From NCBI GenBank assembly GCA_050948905.1, contig JBMNES010000001.1:744001-808000 (forward strand): a stretch of DNA of 64,000 nt, written 5' to 3'. A model generated the notes under the pieces. It saw only the letters and a program-made list of their open reading frames with translations. It had not been told where the DNA came from and searched no databases. Numbering within the stretch: the stretch's first letter is position 1; each line of letters starts with the position of its first letter. This document shows positions 1 through 7,283 of the stretch, one piece after another. This DNA comes from DTKD01 sp050948905 (lineage in GTDB: Bacteria; Armatimonadota; UBA5829). The position numbers and the translations under genes were made by a program.

Positions 1-1
1 G

Positions 2-292
2 GATAACGTAGCCAATGTGTGGATAACCGTTGACGTGACCAATTACTCTAACGAAGAGCAGCCAGTGATGGCATCGGTGATAGTATCACAGGAAGATGTG
101 CGTGAAAAAGTCGAGATATACGAGGATATCCCAGCCTCCGGTGAGGAGATTGAGGCGGTTATCAGGATCACAGACCCCTCCATGTGGGCCAAAACCGATA
201 CCGGCGAGCCGCAGTATTTCGATTGCCTGATCGGCCTGCAGATAGCGGGTGAGGTTATGGATGTGGCCGCCGTGCGGTTTGATATTGATTGA
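2..292 (+). CDS. 3' end of a beta-sandwich (GH2-type Ig-like) domain protein, partial
   Basis: The reading frame is open from the window edge to a TGA at 290-292, so this is the C-terminal part of a longer gene; a GTG at 17 is only a possible internal start. About 96 residues are visible. They alternate hydrophobic and polar residues as in beta strands (VWITVDVTNYS, PVMASVIVSQ) and have a P-S-M-W step followed by a G-E-P-Q-Y-F-D-C-L-I-G-L strand. That pattern resembles the immunoglobulin-like domain of family 2 glycoside hydrolases (N-x-S near the start, P-x-x-W then L-Y-x-L). Function of the whole protein cannot be read from this fragment, and the GH2 link is an inference from pattern only. 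The stop lies just before a repeat cluster. Confidence 0.45.
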   Translation, partial: DNVANVWITVDVTNYSNEEQPVMASVIVSQEDVREKVEIYEDIPASGEEIEAVIRITDPSMWAKTDTGEPQYFDCLIGLQIAGEVMDVAAVRFDID

Positions 293-612
293 AGGGAAAT
301 GCTCAATCGGACTTCGAACCTCGGATATCGGACTCCGGAAAAGCAGATTTCTCACTGCGTTCGAAATGACAGGGTGGGCGTTCGAAATGACGAGGTGGGC
401 ATTCGAAATGACGGGGTGGGTGCTCGAAATGACGAGGTGGGTGTTCGAAATGACGGGGTGGGTGCTCGAAATGACGGGAATGCTGGTTTTGAGGTGGCAA
501 TTCGGAGATTGCCACCTATCTATTTTCTACAACCGTCAACCGACAACCATCAACCGACAACCGTCAATCGACAACCGTCAACCGACAACCATAACCCGCT
601 ACATTATATATA
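293..612. repeat. Intergenic repeat cluster 1 (21-mers, hairpin, AACCGNN heptads)
   Basis: This gene-free stretch between the partial gene and pheA holds, in order: a TCGGACTTCGAACC-type module (about 307-335), the AAAGCAGATTTC...CGAAATGAC module (about 338-371), five near-identical 21-mers built on TTCGAAATGACG plus a GGTGGG tail (about 360-480), a 20-base-stem hairpin (492-517) and a tract of AACCGAC/AACCGTC/AACCATC heptads (about 530-600). ORFs reading through it on both strands give low-complexity peptides and are not genes. Confidence 0.9.
492..517. repeat. Hairpin element, variant AGGTGGCAAT
   Basis: Perfect 10-bp stem: AGGTGGCAAT (492-501) and ATTGCCACCT (508-517), with the loop TCGGAG. 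It is followed by the conserved tail TATCTA. Other copies keep the loop and tail but change both stem arms in step (see 8836-8861, 37061-37086, 38505-38530, 45292-45317). Confidence 0.85.
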
Positions 613-1677
613 CTAATCCGCCTCTGGGTAACTACCGAGAACTCTGACAAACAGAGCCATCCGATCAAGTTCAGCTAACGCCGCGCGCAGATTCTCATCC
701 TCTTCATGGCCCTGGCAGTCTGCGAAGAATATGTATTCCCAGGGCATCTGTTTTGTTGGCCGGGATTCGATCATTGTCAGGTTGACCCCGTGATTGTCGA
801 AAACCCGCAGGGAGTTGTAAAGTGAGCCTGCCTTGTGTGGCACAGCATATACCACCGAAGTCTTGTCTTTGCCGCTGGGTTGAGGCTTGGAATAGCCCAC
901 CACCAGGAATCTGGTCTTATTATGTGGGTTGTCTTCTATGCCGTCGGCGAGTACATTGAGATGATACTCCTTAGCAGCCAGGGCGCTTGCGATAGCTGCC
1001 GAACTGGGATAACCCTCGCACATTTTCGCAGCCTTGGAGGTGCTTGATACCTCCAACACCTCCACCCCCGGCAGATGACTCGCCAGCCAGTTGCGACACT
1101 GCGCAATCGCGGTGCCGATAGAATAAACCCTTTTTACCTGCGATATATCGTCGCCGCTGGACAACAAATTGTGCGAGATCGGCGCGTTGATCTCGGCACA
1201 TATCCGCAAGTCGGACAATAGAAACATATCCAGTGTATGGTTTATCACGCCTTCTGTAGAGTTTTCGACAGGCACGACGCCGTAGTTGGTATCCCTGCGC
1301 TCAACGGAATTAAAAACGTCGGGGATGGTGTTACAAGCGACGAAATCGGTGGAATCCCCAAACTTCAGGATACTGGCCATATGCGTATGACTTCCGGCAG
1401 GGCCGAAATAGGCGACGGATATGGGTTTTTCCAGGGCGCGACAGGCTGAAATCACCTCTCGAAATATGGCGCTTATAGCCTTATCAGCCAAAGGGCCTTT
1501 GTTGTTCCGCAGGACGCCGCTAAGCACCTGAACCTCCCGCTCCGGCGCGAAGATGCTCTTGGAATCCTTGGTTTTTCTTTTGCCGATCTCGATGGCGCAT
1601 TCTGCGCGCCTGTTGATCATTTCGACAAGCTGTTTGTCGATGCTGTCGATCTCGTTGCGAATGTCGGATATGTTCAT
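613..1677 (-). CDS. pheA: Bifunctional chorismate mutase / prephenate dehydratase (P-protein)
   Basis: Makes phenylpyruvate from chorismate via prephenate, the committed steps of phenylalanine synthesis, in the cytoplasm. The 354-residue protein has the expected three parts: an AroQ-type chorismate mutase (about 1-85, with the D-x-I-D-x-Q-L-V-E-M-I-N-R-R helix), a prephenate dehydratase domain (about 87-262) starting AYFGPAGSHTHMAS with the catalytic T-R-F motif at 255-257, and a C-terminal ACT regulatory domain (about 275-345) carrying the E-S-R-P motif at 304-307 that in this family is part of the phenylalanine-binding site. Length is normal for P-proteins (about 360-390). The ATG at 1677 follows a GAGGT-like ribosome site. 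It stands alone between two repeat clusters; feedback inhibition by phenylalanine is expected from the ACT domain. Confidence 0.96.
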   Translation of the reverse strand: MNISDIRNEIDSIDKQLVEMINRRAECAIEIGKRKTKDSKSIFAPEREVQVLSGVLRNNKGPLADKAISAIFREVISACRALEKPISVAYFGPAGSHTHMASILKFGDSTDFVACNTIPDVFNSVERRDTNYGVVPVENSTEGVINHTLDMFLLSDLRICAEINAPISHNLLSSGDDISQVKRVYSIGTAIAQCRNWLASHLPGVEVLEVSSTSKAAKMCEGYPSSAAIASALAAKEYHLNVLADGIEDNPHNKTRFLVVGYSKPQPSGKDKTSVVYAVPHKAGSLYNSLRVFDNHGVNLTMIESRPTKQMPWEYIFFADCQGHEEDENLRAALAELDRMALFVRVLGSYPEAD

Positions 1678-2212
1678 AGGGTCGACCTCTATAATATGAC
1701 CGGTTTTGTTGTGATAGCTATTTAAGATTGTTTGTACGTGTGATGGTGAAATCCCTGCTGAAGGGTAAGGGAAAGAGAAAAAAGCAGATTTCTCATTACG
1801 TTCGAAATGACGAGGGAGGGGTGCTCGAAATGCCAGGAGAAATCAAACGCGAAAGCGCGAAAGGAGCGAAAACCAGAAAATACCAATGAACTTTCAGTCG
1901 GACTTCGAACATCTGACCTCGGACATCGAAAAAGCAGATTTCTCGCTGCGCTCGAAATGACGGAGGAGGGGCTCGAAATGACAAAAGAGGTGCTCGAAAT
2001 GACGGAGGAGGGGGCTTGAAATGACGGAGGGTTGGGGCGTGATCCTGCGACTTCGCGCAGGATGGCTAAAATTGGGGGCGCAGCTTGGTTAAAGTTGGGG
2101 CGCAGGATGACTAAAAATGGGGTGTAGCCTGCTAGAGTTGGGGCGTAGGGTGATTATAGTTAGGGCGCAGGGTGACATCGTAGCCCACTGACCCGGTTTC
2201 TGATGATTCTGT
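1678..2212. repeat. Intergenic repeat cluster 2 (CGAAATGAC module, 21-mers, 22-24-mers)
   Basis: Gene-free region between the divergent pheA and glmU. From about 1766 to 2020 it has two AAAGCAGATTTC...CGAAATGAC modules, a CGCGAAAGCGCGAAAG module and tandem 20-21-mers based on CTCGAAATGACGGAGGAGG. From about 2032 to 2176 it changes to five to six degenerate tandem units of 21-24 bases of the form GGATGACTAAAATTGGGGCG plus CA. A partial unit of this second type recurs near 38466-38490. No coding function is supported. Confidence 0.85.
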
Positions 2213-2218
2213 TATAAT
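2213..2218 (+). promoter_or_regulatory. Probable -10 box for the glmU-prs-pth unit
   Basis: TATAAT lies 31 bases before the glmU GTG start. The -35 match is weak (CTGACC at 2188-2193, 19-base spacing). It is the best sigma70-type signal between the tandem repeats and glmU. Confidence 0.5.
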
Positions 2219-2248
2219 AGTCCAGCTAATGCAAATAAGGAGCGAGCG

Positions 2249-3178
2249 GTGGAGAATAAATTTGCGGCGGTGATTATGGCCGCGGGCAAGAGTACAAGAA
2301 TGAAATCCGCGCTGCCGAAGGCGGCTCATAAGATATGCGGCAAAGCTATGGCCAGGCATATCATAGATGCGTGCAAGAACGTTGGAGTCGAAAACATTGT
2401 CTGTGTGGTGGGCCACGAGGCGGAAAAGGTGCGCAACGCCCTCGGAGAAGACGTAGCCTACGCGTTGCAGGCCGAGCAACTTGGAACAGGACACGCTATG
2501 ATGCAGGCTATGCCGCATATAAACAGCAATAGCATAGTTGTGCTGCCCGCCGACACACCCCTGATAACTCCGCAGGCCATCAAAACGCTGATCGAAACCC
2601 ATATAGCCGAATCCAACGCTGCGACCCTTTTGACTGCGGTGCTGGAAGATGCATCGCACTACGGCCGGGTAGTGCGCAATGTGGACGGTTCGGTGCTGAG
2701 TATATGTGAAGCAAAAGACGCCGACGAGGCCACTCTGGCGATTAAAGAGATCAATACTTCTATATATTGTTTCGATGCCGATTTACTCGCAGAGAATCTC
2801 AAACAGCTTAAAACTGATAATGTGCAGGGCGAATATTATCTGACCGACGTGATTGAGCTTCTCAATAAAGCTGGCCACAGGGTCGGCGCAGTGGTGGCGG
2901 AGAACTCATCTGACACGCTTGGGATAAATAACCGCATCGAACTGGCCGAGGCCACGGCTGTGATGCGCCGAAGGTTATTGGATAAACTGATGCTGTCCGG
3001 GGTAACGATTATCGATCCGCAGACGACTTATATCGACTGCGATGTCGAGATAGGGCAGGATACGATCATACACCCGTGCACGATAATAGAATCCGGCAGC
3101 CGGATAGGGTCGAACTGCGAAATCGGGCCGTTTGCCAGGCTGTCCGGCGTCACCATAGCGGATAATTCCGCACGATAG
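2249..3178 (+). CDS. glmU: GlmU-type N-acetylglucosamine-1-phosphate uridyltransferase, C-terminally truncated
   Basis: The N-terminal 230 residues are a normal GlmU pyrophosphorylase: the nucleotide loop A-A-G-K-S-T-R-M (11-18), the Q-x-x-Q-L-G-T-G-H-A segment (74-83), the metal-binding A-D-T-P-L (101-105) and a late N-N-R-x-x-L-A. This half uses UTP and GlcNAc-1-phosphate to make UDP-GlcNAc for peptidoglycan. Only the first few turns of the left-handed beta helix follow, and the protein stops at 309 residues. Bifunctional GlmU is about 450, and the acetyltransferase active site (Arg, Lys and His residues beyond position 330 in E. coli) is absent. GTG start at 2249 is preceded by AAGGAG. prs begins 9 bases after the stop, leaving no room for a lost second half. 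GlcN-1-P acetylation must come from another protein, or this gene is a reduced paralogue. Confidence 0.9.
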   Translation: MENKFAAVIMAAGKSTRMKSALPKAAHKICGKAMARHIIDACKNVGVENIVCVVGHEAEKVRNALGEDVAYALQAEQLGTGHAMMQAMPHINSNSIVVLPADTPLITPQAIKTLIETHIAESNAATLLTAVLEDASHYGRVVRNVDGSVLSICEAKDADEATLAIKEINTSIYCFDADLLAENLKQLKTDNVQGEYYLTDVIELLNKAGHRVGAVVAENSSDTLGINNRIELAEATAVMRRRLLDKLMLSGVTIIDPQTTYIDCDVEIGQDTIIHPCTIIESGSRIGSNCEIGPFARLSGVTIADNSAR

Positions 3179-3187
3179 GGGTCATAA

Positions 3188-4144
3188 ATGAACGAGTTGA
3201 AGCTCTTTACAGGGACAGCAAATCCCGAACTCGCACAAAAGATCGCCAATAAGCTGGGTATTGAACTGGGAGATCTGACTATCAGGAGGTTCGCGGACGG
3301 CGAGGTCCACGCGAAGGCTAATCAGAGCGTGAGGGGCTGCGACGCGTTTATCGTGCAGAGCTGTCAGACGCCGGTCAACGACCATCTAATGGAGCTGTTG
3401 GTCATTATTGACTCGTTCAGGCGCGCATCGGTGCGCAGGGTTACGGTTGTGATGCCGTATTTCTGCTACTCCCGACAGGATAAGAAGCTGAAACCCCGCG
3501 AGCCTGTCACTGCCAAACTGGTGGCGAATCTGCTGACCACAGCCGGAGCAAACCGCGTGTTGACGATGGATTTGCACTCTGGACAGATTATGGGATTCTT
3601 CGATATTCCCGTGGATCACCTCTACTCCGGGCCGATTATCGCAGGTCATATAAAGGAAAACATCCCGCTGGACAACGCCGTCGTCGTGTCACCTGACGTC
3701 GGCGGTGTGACGAGGGCTAGGGCTCTGGCGGAAGTTTTGGGAACGCCGATTGCGATAATAATCAAGCGCCGACCGGAGCCTAACAGGGCAGAAGTGACGG
3801 AGATAATAGGGGATGTGGCGGGGAAGACCGCTATTATGTTCGACGATATGATCGACACGGGCGGTTCGATTATCAGCGGAGCCGAGGCGCTGCTTGCGCG
3901 CGGAACTTCTGAAGTATATGCGGCGTGCACGCACGGGCTTCTATCCGGGAACGCTGTCGAACGTCTGGCTGCAAGCCCAATTAAAAAGTTGATTATGACT
4001 GATACCATTCCCCTGCCCCCTGGCGCGGATGGCAAAATCGCTGTGGTATCGGTTTCTGAGTTGCTCGCTGACGCCATACAGAGGATTCACTCCGAATCCA
4101 GCATCAGTGAGATATTCGACAAAGTGTGGAAGGCCCGATCGTGA
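3188..4144 (+). CDS. prs: Ribose-phosphate pyrophosphokinase (PRPP synthetase)
   Basis: Transfers pyrophosphate from ATP to ribose 5-phosphate to give PRPP for nucleotide, histidine and tryptophan synthesis. The 318-residue protein is full length for class I enzymes. It shows the N-terminal F-x-G-x-A-N-P-x-L start, R-R-F-A-D-G-E, the catalytic region T-M-D-L-H-S-G-Q-I-M-G-F-F and the PRPP-binding loop D-D-M-I-D-T-G-G-S-I in the last third. It sits between glmU and pth, a common bacterial order linking cell-wall precursor, PRPP and translation-quality genes. Its TGA overlaps the pth start region, indicating co-transcription and probably translational coupling. Confidence 0.97.
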   Translation: MNELKLFTGTANPELAQKIANKLGIELGDLTIRRFADGEVHAKANQSVRGCDAFIVQSCQTPVNDHLMELLVIIDSFRRASVRRVTVVMPYFCYSRQDKKLKPREPVTAKLVANLLTTAGANRVLTMDLHSGQIMGFFDIPVDHLYSGPIIAGHIKENIPLDNAVVVSPDVGGVTRARALAEVLGTPIAIIIKRRPEPNRAEVTEIIGDVAGKTAIMFDDMIDTGGSIISGAEALLARGTSEVYAACTHGLLSGNAVERLAASPIKKLIMTDTIPLPPGADGKIAVVSVSELLADAIQRIHSESSISEIFDKVWKARS

Positions 4145-4701
4145 GGATGATAGTCGGGCTGGGTAACCCCGGCAGGACATACGCGCACACCCGGCATAAC
4201 GTTGGGTTCGATATACTCGATATCTTCGCCAAAAAACACCGTGTGCGGAAATTGAGCCGTCAGGCAAAAGCGTTAGTCGGCAGCTTTGACTTCTATGGCG
4301 AACAGATCCTGCTGGTCAAACCACAGACCTTTATGAACGAAAGTGGCCAGGCCGTGGGGACGCTGGTGCGAAAGCATAATCTGGATGTGGGCGATGTGCT
4401 GGTCATTTACGACGACCTTGATTTGCCGCTCGGCAAAATACGGATCCGTATGCGAGGCTCTTCGGGCGGACATAAGGGAATGAGGTCGATAATATCGCAT
4501 TTGCACTCGGAGGACTTCCCGCGGATGCGAATCGGAATAGGCCGCAGCGGCGAGGCGATTGACCACGTGCTGTCTCGATTTAGCCGCAAGGATAAGCAGA
4601 TAATGGACGTCACACTGCAGCAGGCCGCAGATGCGCTGGATATGATCCTGCAAGAAGGCATTGAGGCCGCGATGAACAGGTATAACCGGGCGGAAGAATA
4701 G
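4141..4701 (+). CDS. pth: Peptidyl-tRNA hydrolase
   Basis: Releases peptides from peptidyl-tRNA that dropped off the ribosome, recycling tRNA. The predicted 186-residue protein begins with the family signature I-V-G-L-G-N-P-G, then the catalytic histidine in T-R-H-N-V-G-F (about residue 19), followed by P-Q-T-F-M-N-E-S-G, the D-D-L-D-L-P-L-G segment and G-S-S-G-G-H-K-G-M-R-S-I. The GTG at 4141 overlaps the prs stop as GTGA, with GGAAGG 8 bases upstream; the ATG at 4147 is the alternative. An upstream GTG at 4126 would add five residues unlike the family. Third gene of the glmU-prs-pth operon. Confidence 0.96.
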   Translation: MRMIVGLGNPGRTYAHTRHNVGFDILDIFAKKHRVRKLSRQAKALVGSFDFYGEQILLVKPQTFMNESGQAVGTLVRKHNLDVGDVLVIYDDLDLPLGKIRIRMRGSSGGHKGMRSIISHLHSEDFPRMRIGIGRSGEAIDHVLSRFSRKDKQIMDVTLQQAADALDMILQEGIEAAMNRYNRAEE

Positions 4702-4704
4702 GCA

Positions 4705-6639
4705 GTGAGCAGCGACGAACCCACCACGAAGCAGGTCAAACCCACAGGGGTAAGGGCGAGAGTTATAGTGCTCTCGGTGCCTTTAATCGTGCTGAACGCG
4801 TTCTGGTTATTCGCTAACTGGGGCGTGTCGGGTTACGATTCCAGCCAGAGCTTCGCAACAATAATCTCGCTGTTTTATAATGTCATCTTCTGTATGGTCG
4901 GAATGCTGATTATCAACGCATTCCTGAAGCGATTTCTGCCTAAACTCACGTTTACCTCTTCTGAACTTATAGTCCTGTATGTGCTTCTGACTATCGGCAG
5001 CGTGATGGCCGGGCACGATTCGACGCAGCTTTTGTGGCCGATGCTGGCATATACTGCGTGGTTTGCGTCTCCGGGCAATCAGTGGGAGCGGTTCACGGGT
5101 TATCTGCCGCGATCCCTGACGATTCAGGACAAGAATCTGCTCAAGGATTATTTCCTCGGCAATTCGACTCTCTACACCTGGGAGCATATATCCCTCTGGC
5201 TGGTGCCGGTGCTGCTGTGGACTATTGTGATTGTAACGATGACGCTGGTGATGCTGTGTATTCTGGCGTTGCTGGCGGATAGGTGGACGAGGCAGGAGAA
5301 ATTAGCTTACCCTAACATCCAGCTTCCGGTGGCGATGCTCGAAGAGAGCGGGGCGCTGTTCAAGAACCGGCTGATGTGGGTGGGGTTGGCGATTGCTGCG
5401 GGGATGAACCTTATGAACGGCCTGCATCTGCTATATCCGAACCTGCCCGGATCAGGAGGGGCGTTTTTTAACCTGGGGGAACTGGTGCGGTCGAGGCCGT
5501 GGAGCGCAATCGGATATACCCCTGTGGCCGTATTCCCGTTTGCAGTTGGAATGTCGTTTTTTATCCCGCTGGACCTCTCATTTTCACTGTGGTTTTTCTA
5601 TGTTGTCACCAAGATGAGCCGTGTGGTCGGAGATATGGCGGGGTTTACAGCCAACCCGCGATTTCCATACCCTATTGAACAATCCGCCGGGGCGTGGATA
5701 GGGCTGGTTATAGTTGCGTTGTGGGCGAGCAGGTTCGCGTTAAAAGAGCAATTTCATAGAGCGATGATCGGGGATAAGCGTACCACCGCCGATGTGCTGG
5801 CTCCACGGACGGCGGTTATGGGGCTGGTGTTCGGCTCAATGCTGCTGATAGTGATGGGTCGAATGGTGGGCGTGCCGCCGCTTATCAGCGCGATATTTTT
5901 GATTTTGGTTTATGCGATCGGGGTCGGTATGGCGAGGATCCGGGCTGAACTTGGGCCGCCGTCGCACGATTTTTTGAGCGACCCGACGCTGATGATGACC
6001 ACGGTGGCGGGTTCTTCGGGTATAGGTATGCCGGTGCTGACTGTGCTTATACTTGTAAACTCGCTGAACCGTGCGTATCGCGCTCACCCTATGCCGAGTA
6101 TGCTCGAAGGCTTCGTGATGTTTTTCAGAAGAGGGCTTTCGGCGCGCAGGCTGATATTTGGGATTGTGCTGGCGGTGATTGTGGGCACAATGTCATCTGC
6201 GTGGGCGCATTATTATTTCTGCTATAAATACGGCGCAGCGGTATGGGGCGAGCAGGCGCAGTGTCGATGGTTTTTCGACAGGTTGACTGGCTGGGGAGTG
6301 AACCCGCGAGGGCCGGATGGGGCCGGGATTACGGCGATGCTAACCGGCTTGGCGGTGACGTTCGGACTTATGGCGCTGAGGTTCCGGCTGCCGTGGTGCC
6401 CGCTTCATCCTGCGGGGTATGCGCTGTCGCTAAGCCCGTGGAACGCGACGTGGTATTCGACCTCGGTGCTGGTGGGGTGGCTAATAAAGTTAATTATTAT
6501 GCGCTACGGTGGCCTGAGGTTATATCGTATCGCTTTGCCGTTTTTTATGGGGCTGGTGCTTGGGGATTTGCTGATGGGAGCGATCTGGAGCCTGCTGGGT
6601 ATAACGCTGAAGATGCATATGTTCAGGTTTTTGCTGTAG
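4705..6639 (+). CDS. DUF6785/DUF6784-type polytopic membrane protein
   Basis: A 644-residue integral membrane protein with about a dozen or more hydrophobic segments spread along its length and short charged loops. It has the layout I associate with the DUF6785/DUF6784 family: a first membrane segment, then S-L-F-Y-N-V-I-F, S-E-L-I-V-L-Y-V-L-L, the A-G-H-D-S-T-Q-L-L conserved turn, a soluble W-x-x-F-T-G-Y-L-P-R-S-L loop, and E-K-L-A-Y-P-N-I-Q-L-P near 200. The biochemical role is unknown; a transporter-like role is only a guess. GTG start at 4705, three bases after the pth stop, so it is very probably translated from the same message, an unusual companion for pth. A 190-bp tandem repeat follows directly. 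Confidence 0.8.
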   Translation: MSSDEPTTKQVKPTGVRARVIVLSVPLIVLNAFWLFANWGVSGYDSSQSFATIISLFYNVIFCMVGMLIINAFLKRFLPKLTFTSSELIVLYVLLTIGSVMAGHDSTQLLWPMLAYTAWFASPGNQWERFTGYLPRSLTIQDKNLLKDYFLGNSTLYTWEHISLWLVPVLLWTIVIVTMTLVMLCILALLADRWTRQEKLAYPNIQLPVAMLEESGALFKNRLMWVGLAIAAGMNLMNGLHLLYPNLPGSGGAFFNLGELVRSRPWSAIGYTPVAVFPFAVGMSFFIPLDLSFSLWFFYVVTKMSRVVGDMAGFTANPRFPYPIEQSAGAWIGLVIVALWASRFALKEQFHRAMIGDKRTTADVLAPRTAVMGLVFGSMLLIVMGRMVGVPPLISAIFLILVYAIGVGMARIRAELGPPSHDFLSDPTLMMTTVAGSSGIGMPVLTVLILVNSLNRAYRAHPMPSMLEGFVMFFRRGLSARRLIFGIVLAVIVGTMSSAWAHYYFCYKYGAAVWGEQAQCRWFFDRLTGWGVNPRGPDGAGITAMLTGLAVTFGLMALRFRLPWCPLHPAGYALSLSPWNATWYSTSVLVGWLIKLIIMRYGGLRLYRIALPFFMGLVLGDLLMGAIWSLLGITLKMHMFRFLL

Positions 6640-7260
6640 GGGAGGAGAAGGGAAAACGCGAAAAGGCGAAAGAGGCGAAAACCAGAAAGGAATTCTCAGT
6701 TGGATTTCGAACCTCGCGCATCGGACGTCGAAAAAGCAGATTTCTCACTTCGTTCGAAATGACAGAGTATTGATGGCGTGGTAAACGACATCCGGTAACC
6801 GTCAACCGATAACCGATAACTGCGTTCGAAATGACGGAAAGGGAAACGCGAAAGGGCGAAAGGGGCGAAAACCAGAAAGGAATTCTCAGTTGGATTTCGA
6901 ACCTCGCGCATCGGACGTCGAAAAAGCAGATTTCTCACTTCGTTCGAAATGACAGAGTATTGATGGCGTGGTAAACGACATCCGGCAACCGTCAACCGAT
7001 AACCGATAACTGCGTTCGAAATGACGGAAAGGGAAACGCGAAAGGGCGAAAGGGGCGAAAACCGGAAAGGAATTCTCAGTCGGACTTCGAACCTCGCGTA
7101 TCGGACGTCGAAAAAGCAGATTTCTCACTTCGTTCGAAATGACAGAGTATTGGTGGCTTGGTAAACGACAACCGGGGAACGTCAACCGTCAACCGATAAC
7201 CGACAACCGATAACCGACACCCGATAACCACCCGCAAAAAGGGGTATAAACTGGAGAATA
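6640..7260. repeat. Intergenic cluster 3: 190-bp unit repeated three times, then AACCGNN heptads
   Basis: The module order CGCGAAA..., CGAACCTCGCGCATCGG, AAAGCAGATTTC...CGAAATGACAG, GTAAACGACATCCGG and heptads is repeated at 6651, 6841 and 7031, giving a period of exactly 190 bases. Copies 1 and 2 differ at only a handful of positions; copy 3 diverges near its end and runs into an AACCGNN heptad tract (about 7176-7230) that abuts the pgi promoter region. ORFs of about 100 residues inside it on the minus strand are repeats of one another and not genes. Confidence 0.95.
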
Positions 7261-7283
7261 ATATAATTCAATGGAGGAAGCAC

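Noticed and set aside
249..647. Plus-strand ORFs (132 and 105 residues) and a minus-strand ORF over 303-515 with repeated CHFE/FEMT peptides
   Set aside because: They translate the 21-mer and heptad repeat cluster; peptides repeat exactly with the DNA unit and have no domain or ribosome site.
3150..3200. Frameshift in glmU hiding the missing acetyltransferase half
   Set aside because: prs begins 9 bases after the stop with its own start and full length, leaving no room for the lost 140 residues in any frame.
6243..6773. Plus-strand 176-residue ORF overlapping the end of the DUF6785 gene
   Set aside because: Most of it is a shadow of the DUF6785 frame and the rest runs into the 190-bp repeat; no start signal or fold.
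6623..7185. Three 60-99-residue minus-strand ORFs with near-identical sequences
   Set aside because: They are the 190-bp tandem repeat read in one frame; identity reflects DNA duplication.
6651..7230. Possible CRISPR array from regular repeats
   Set aside because: The repeats are adjacent units without unique spacers, 190 or 7 bases long, and there are no cas genes.
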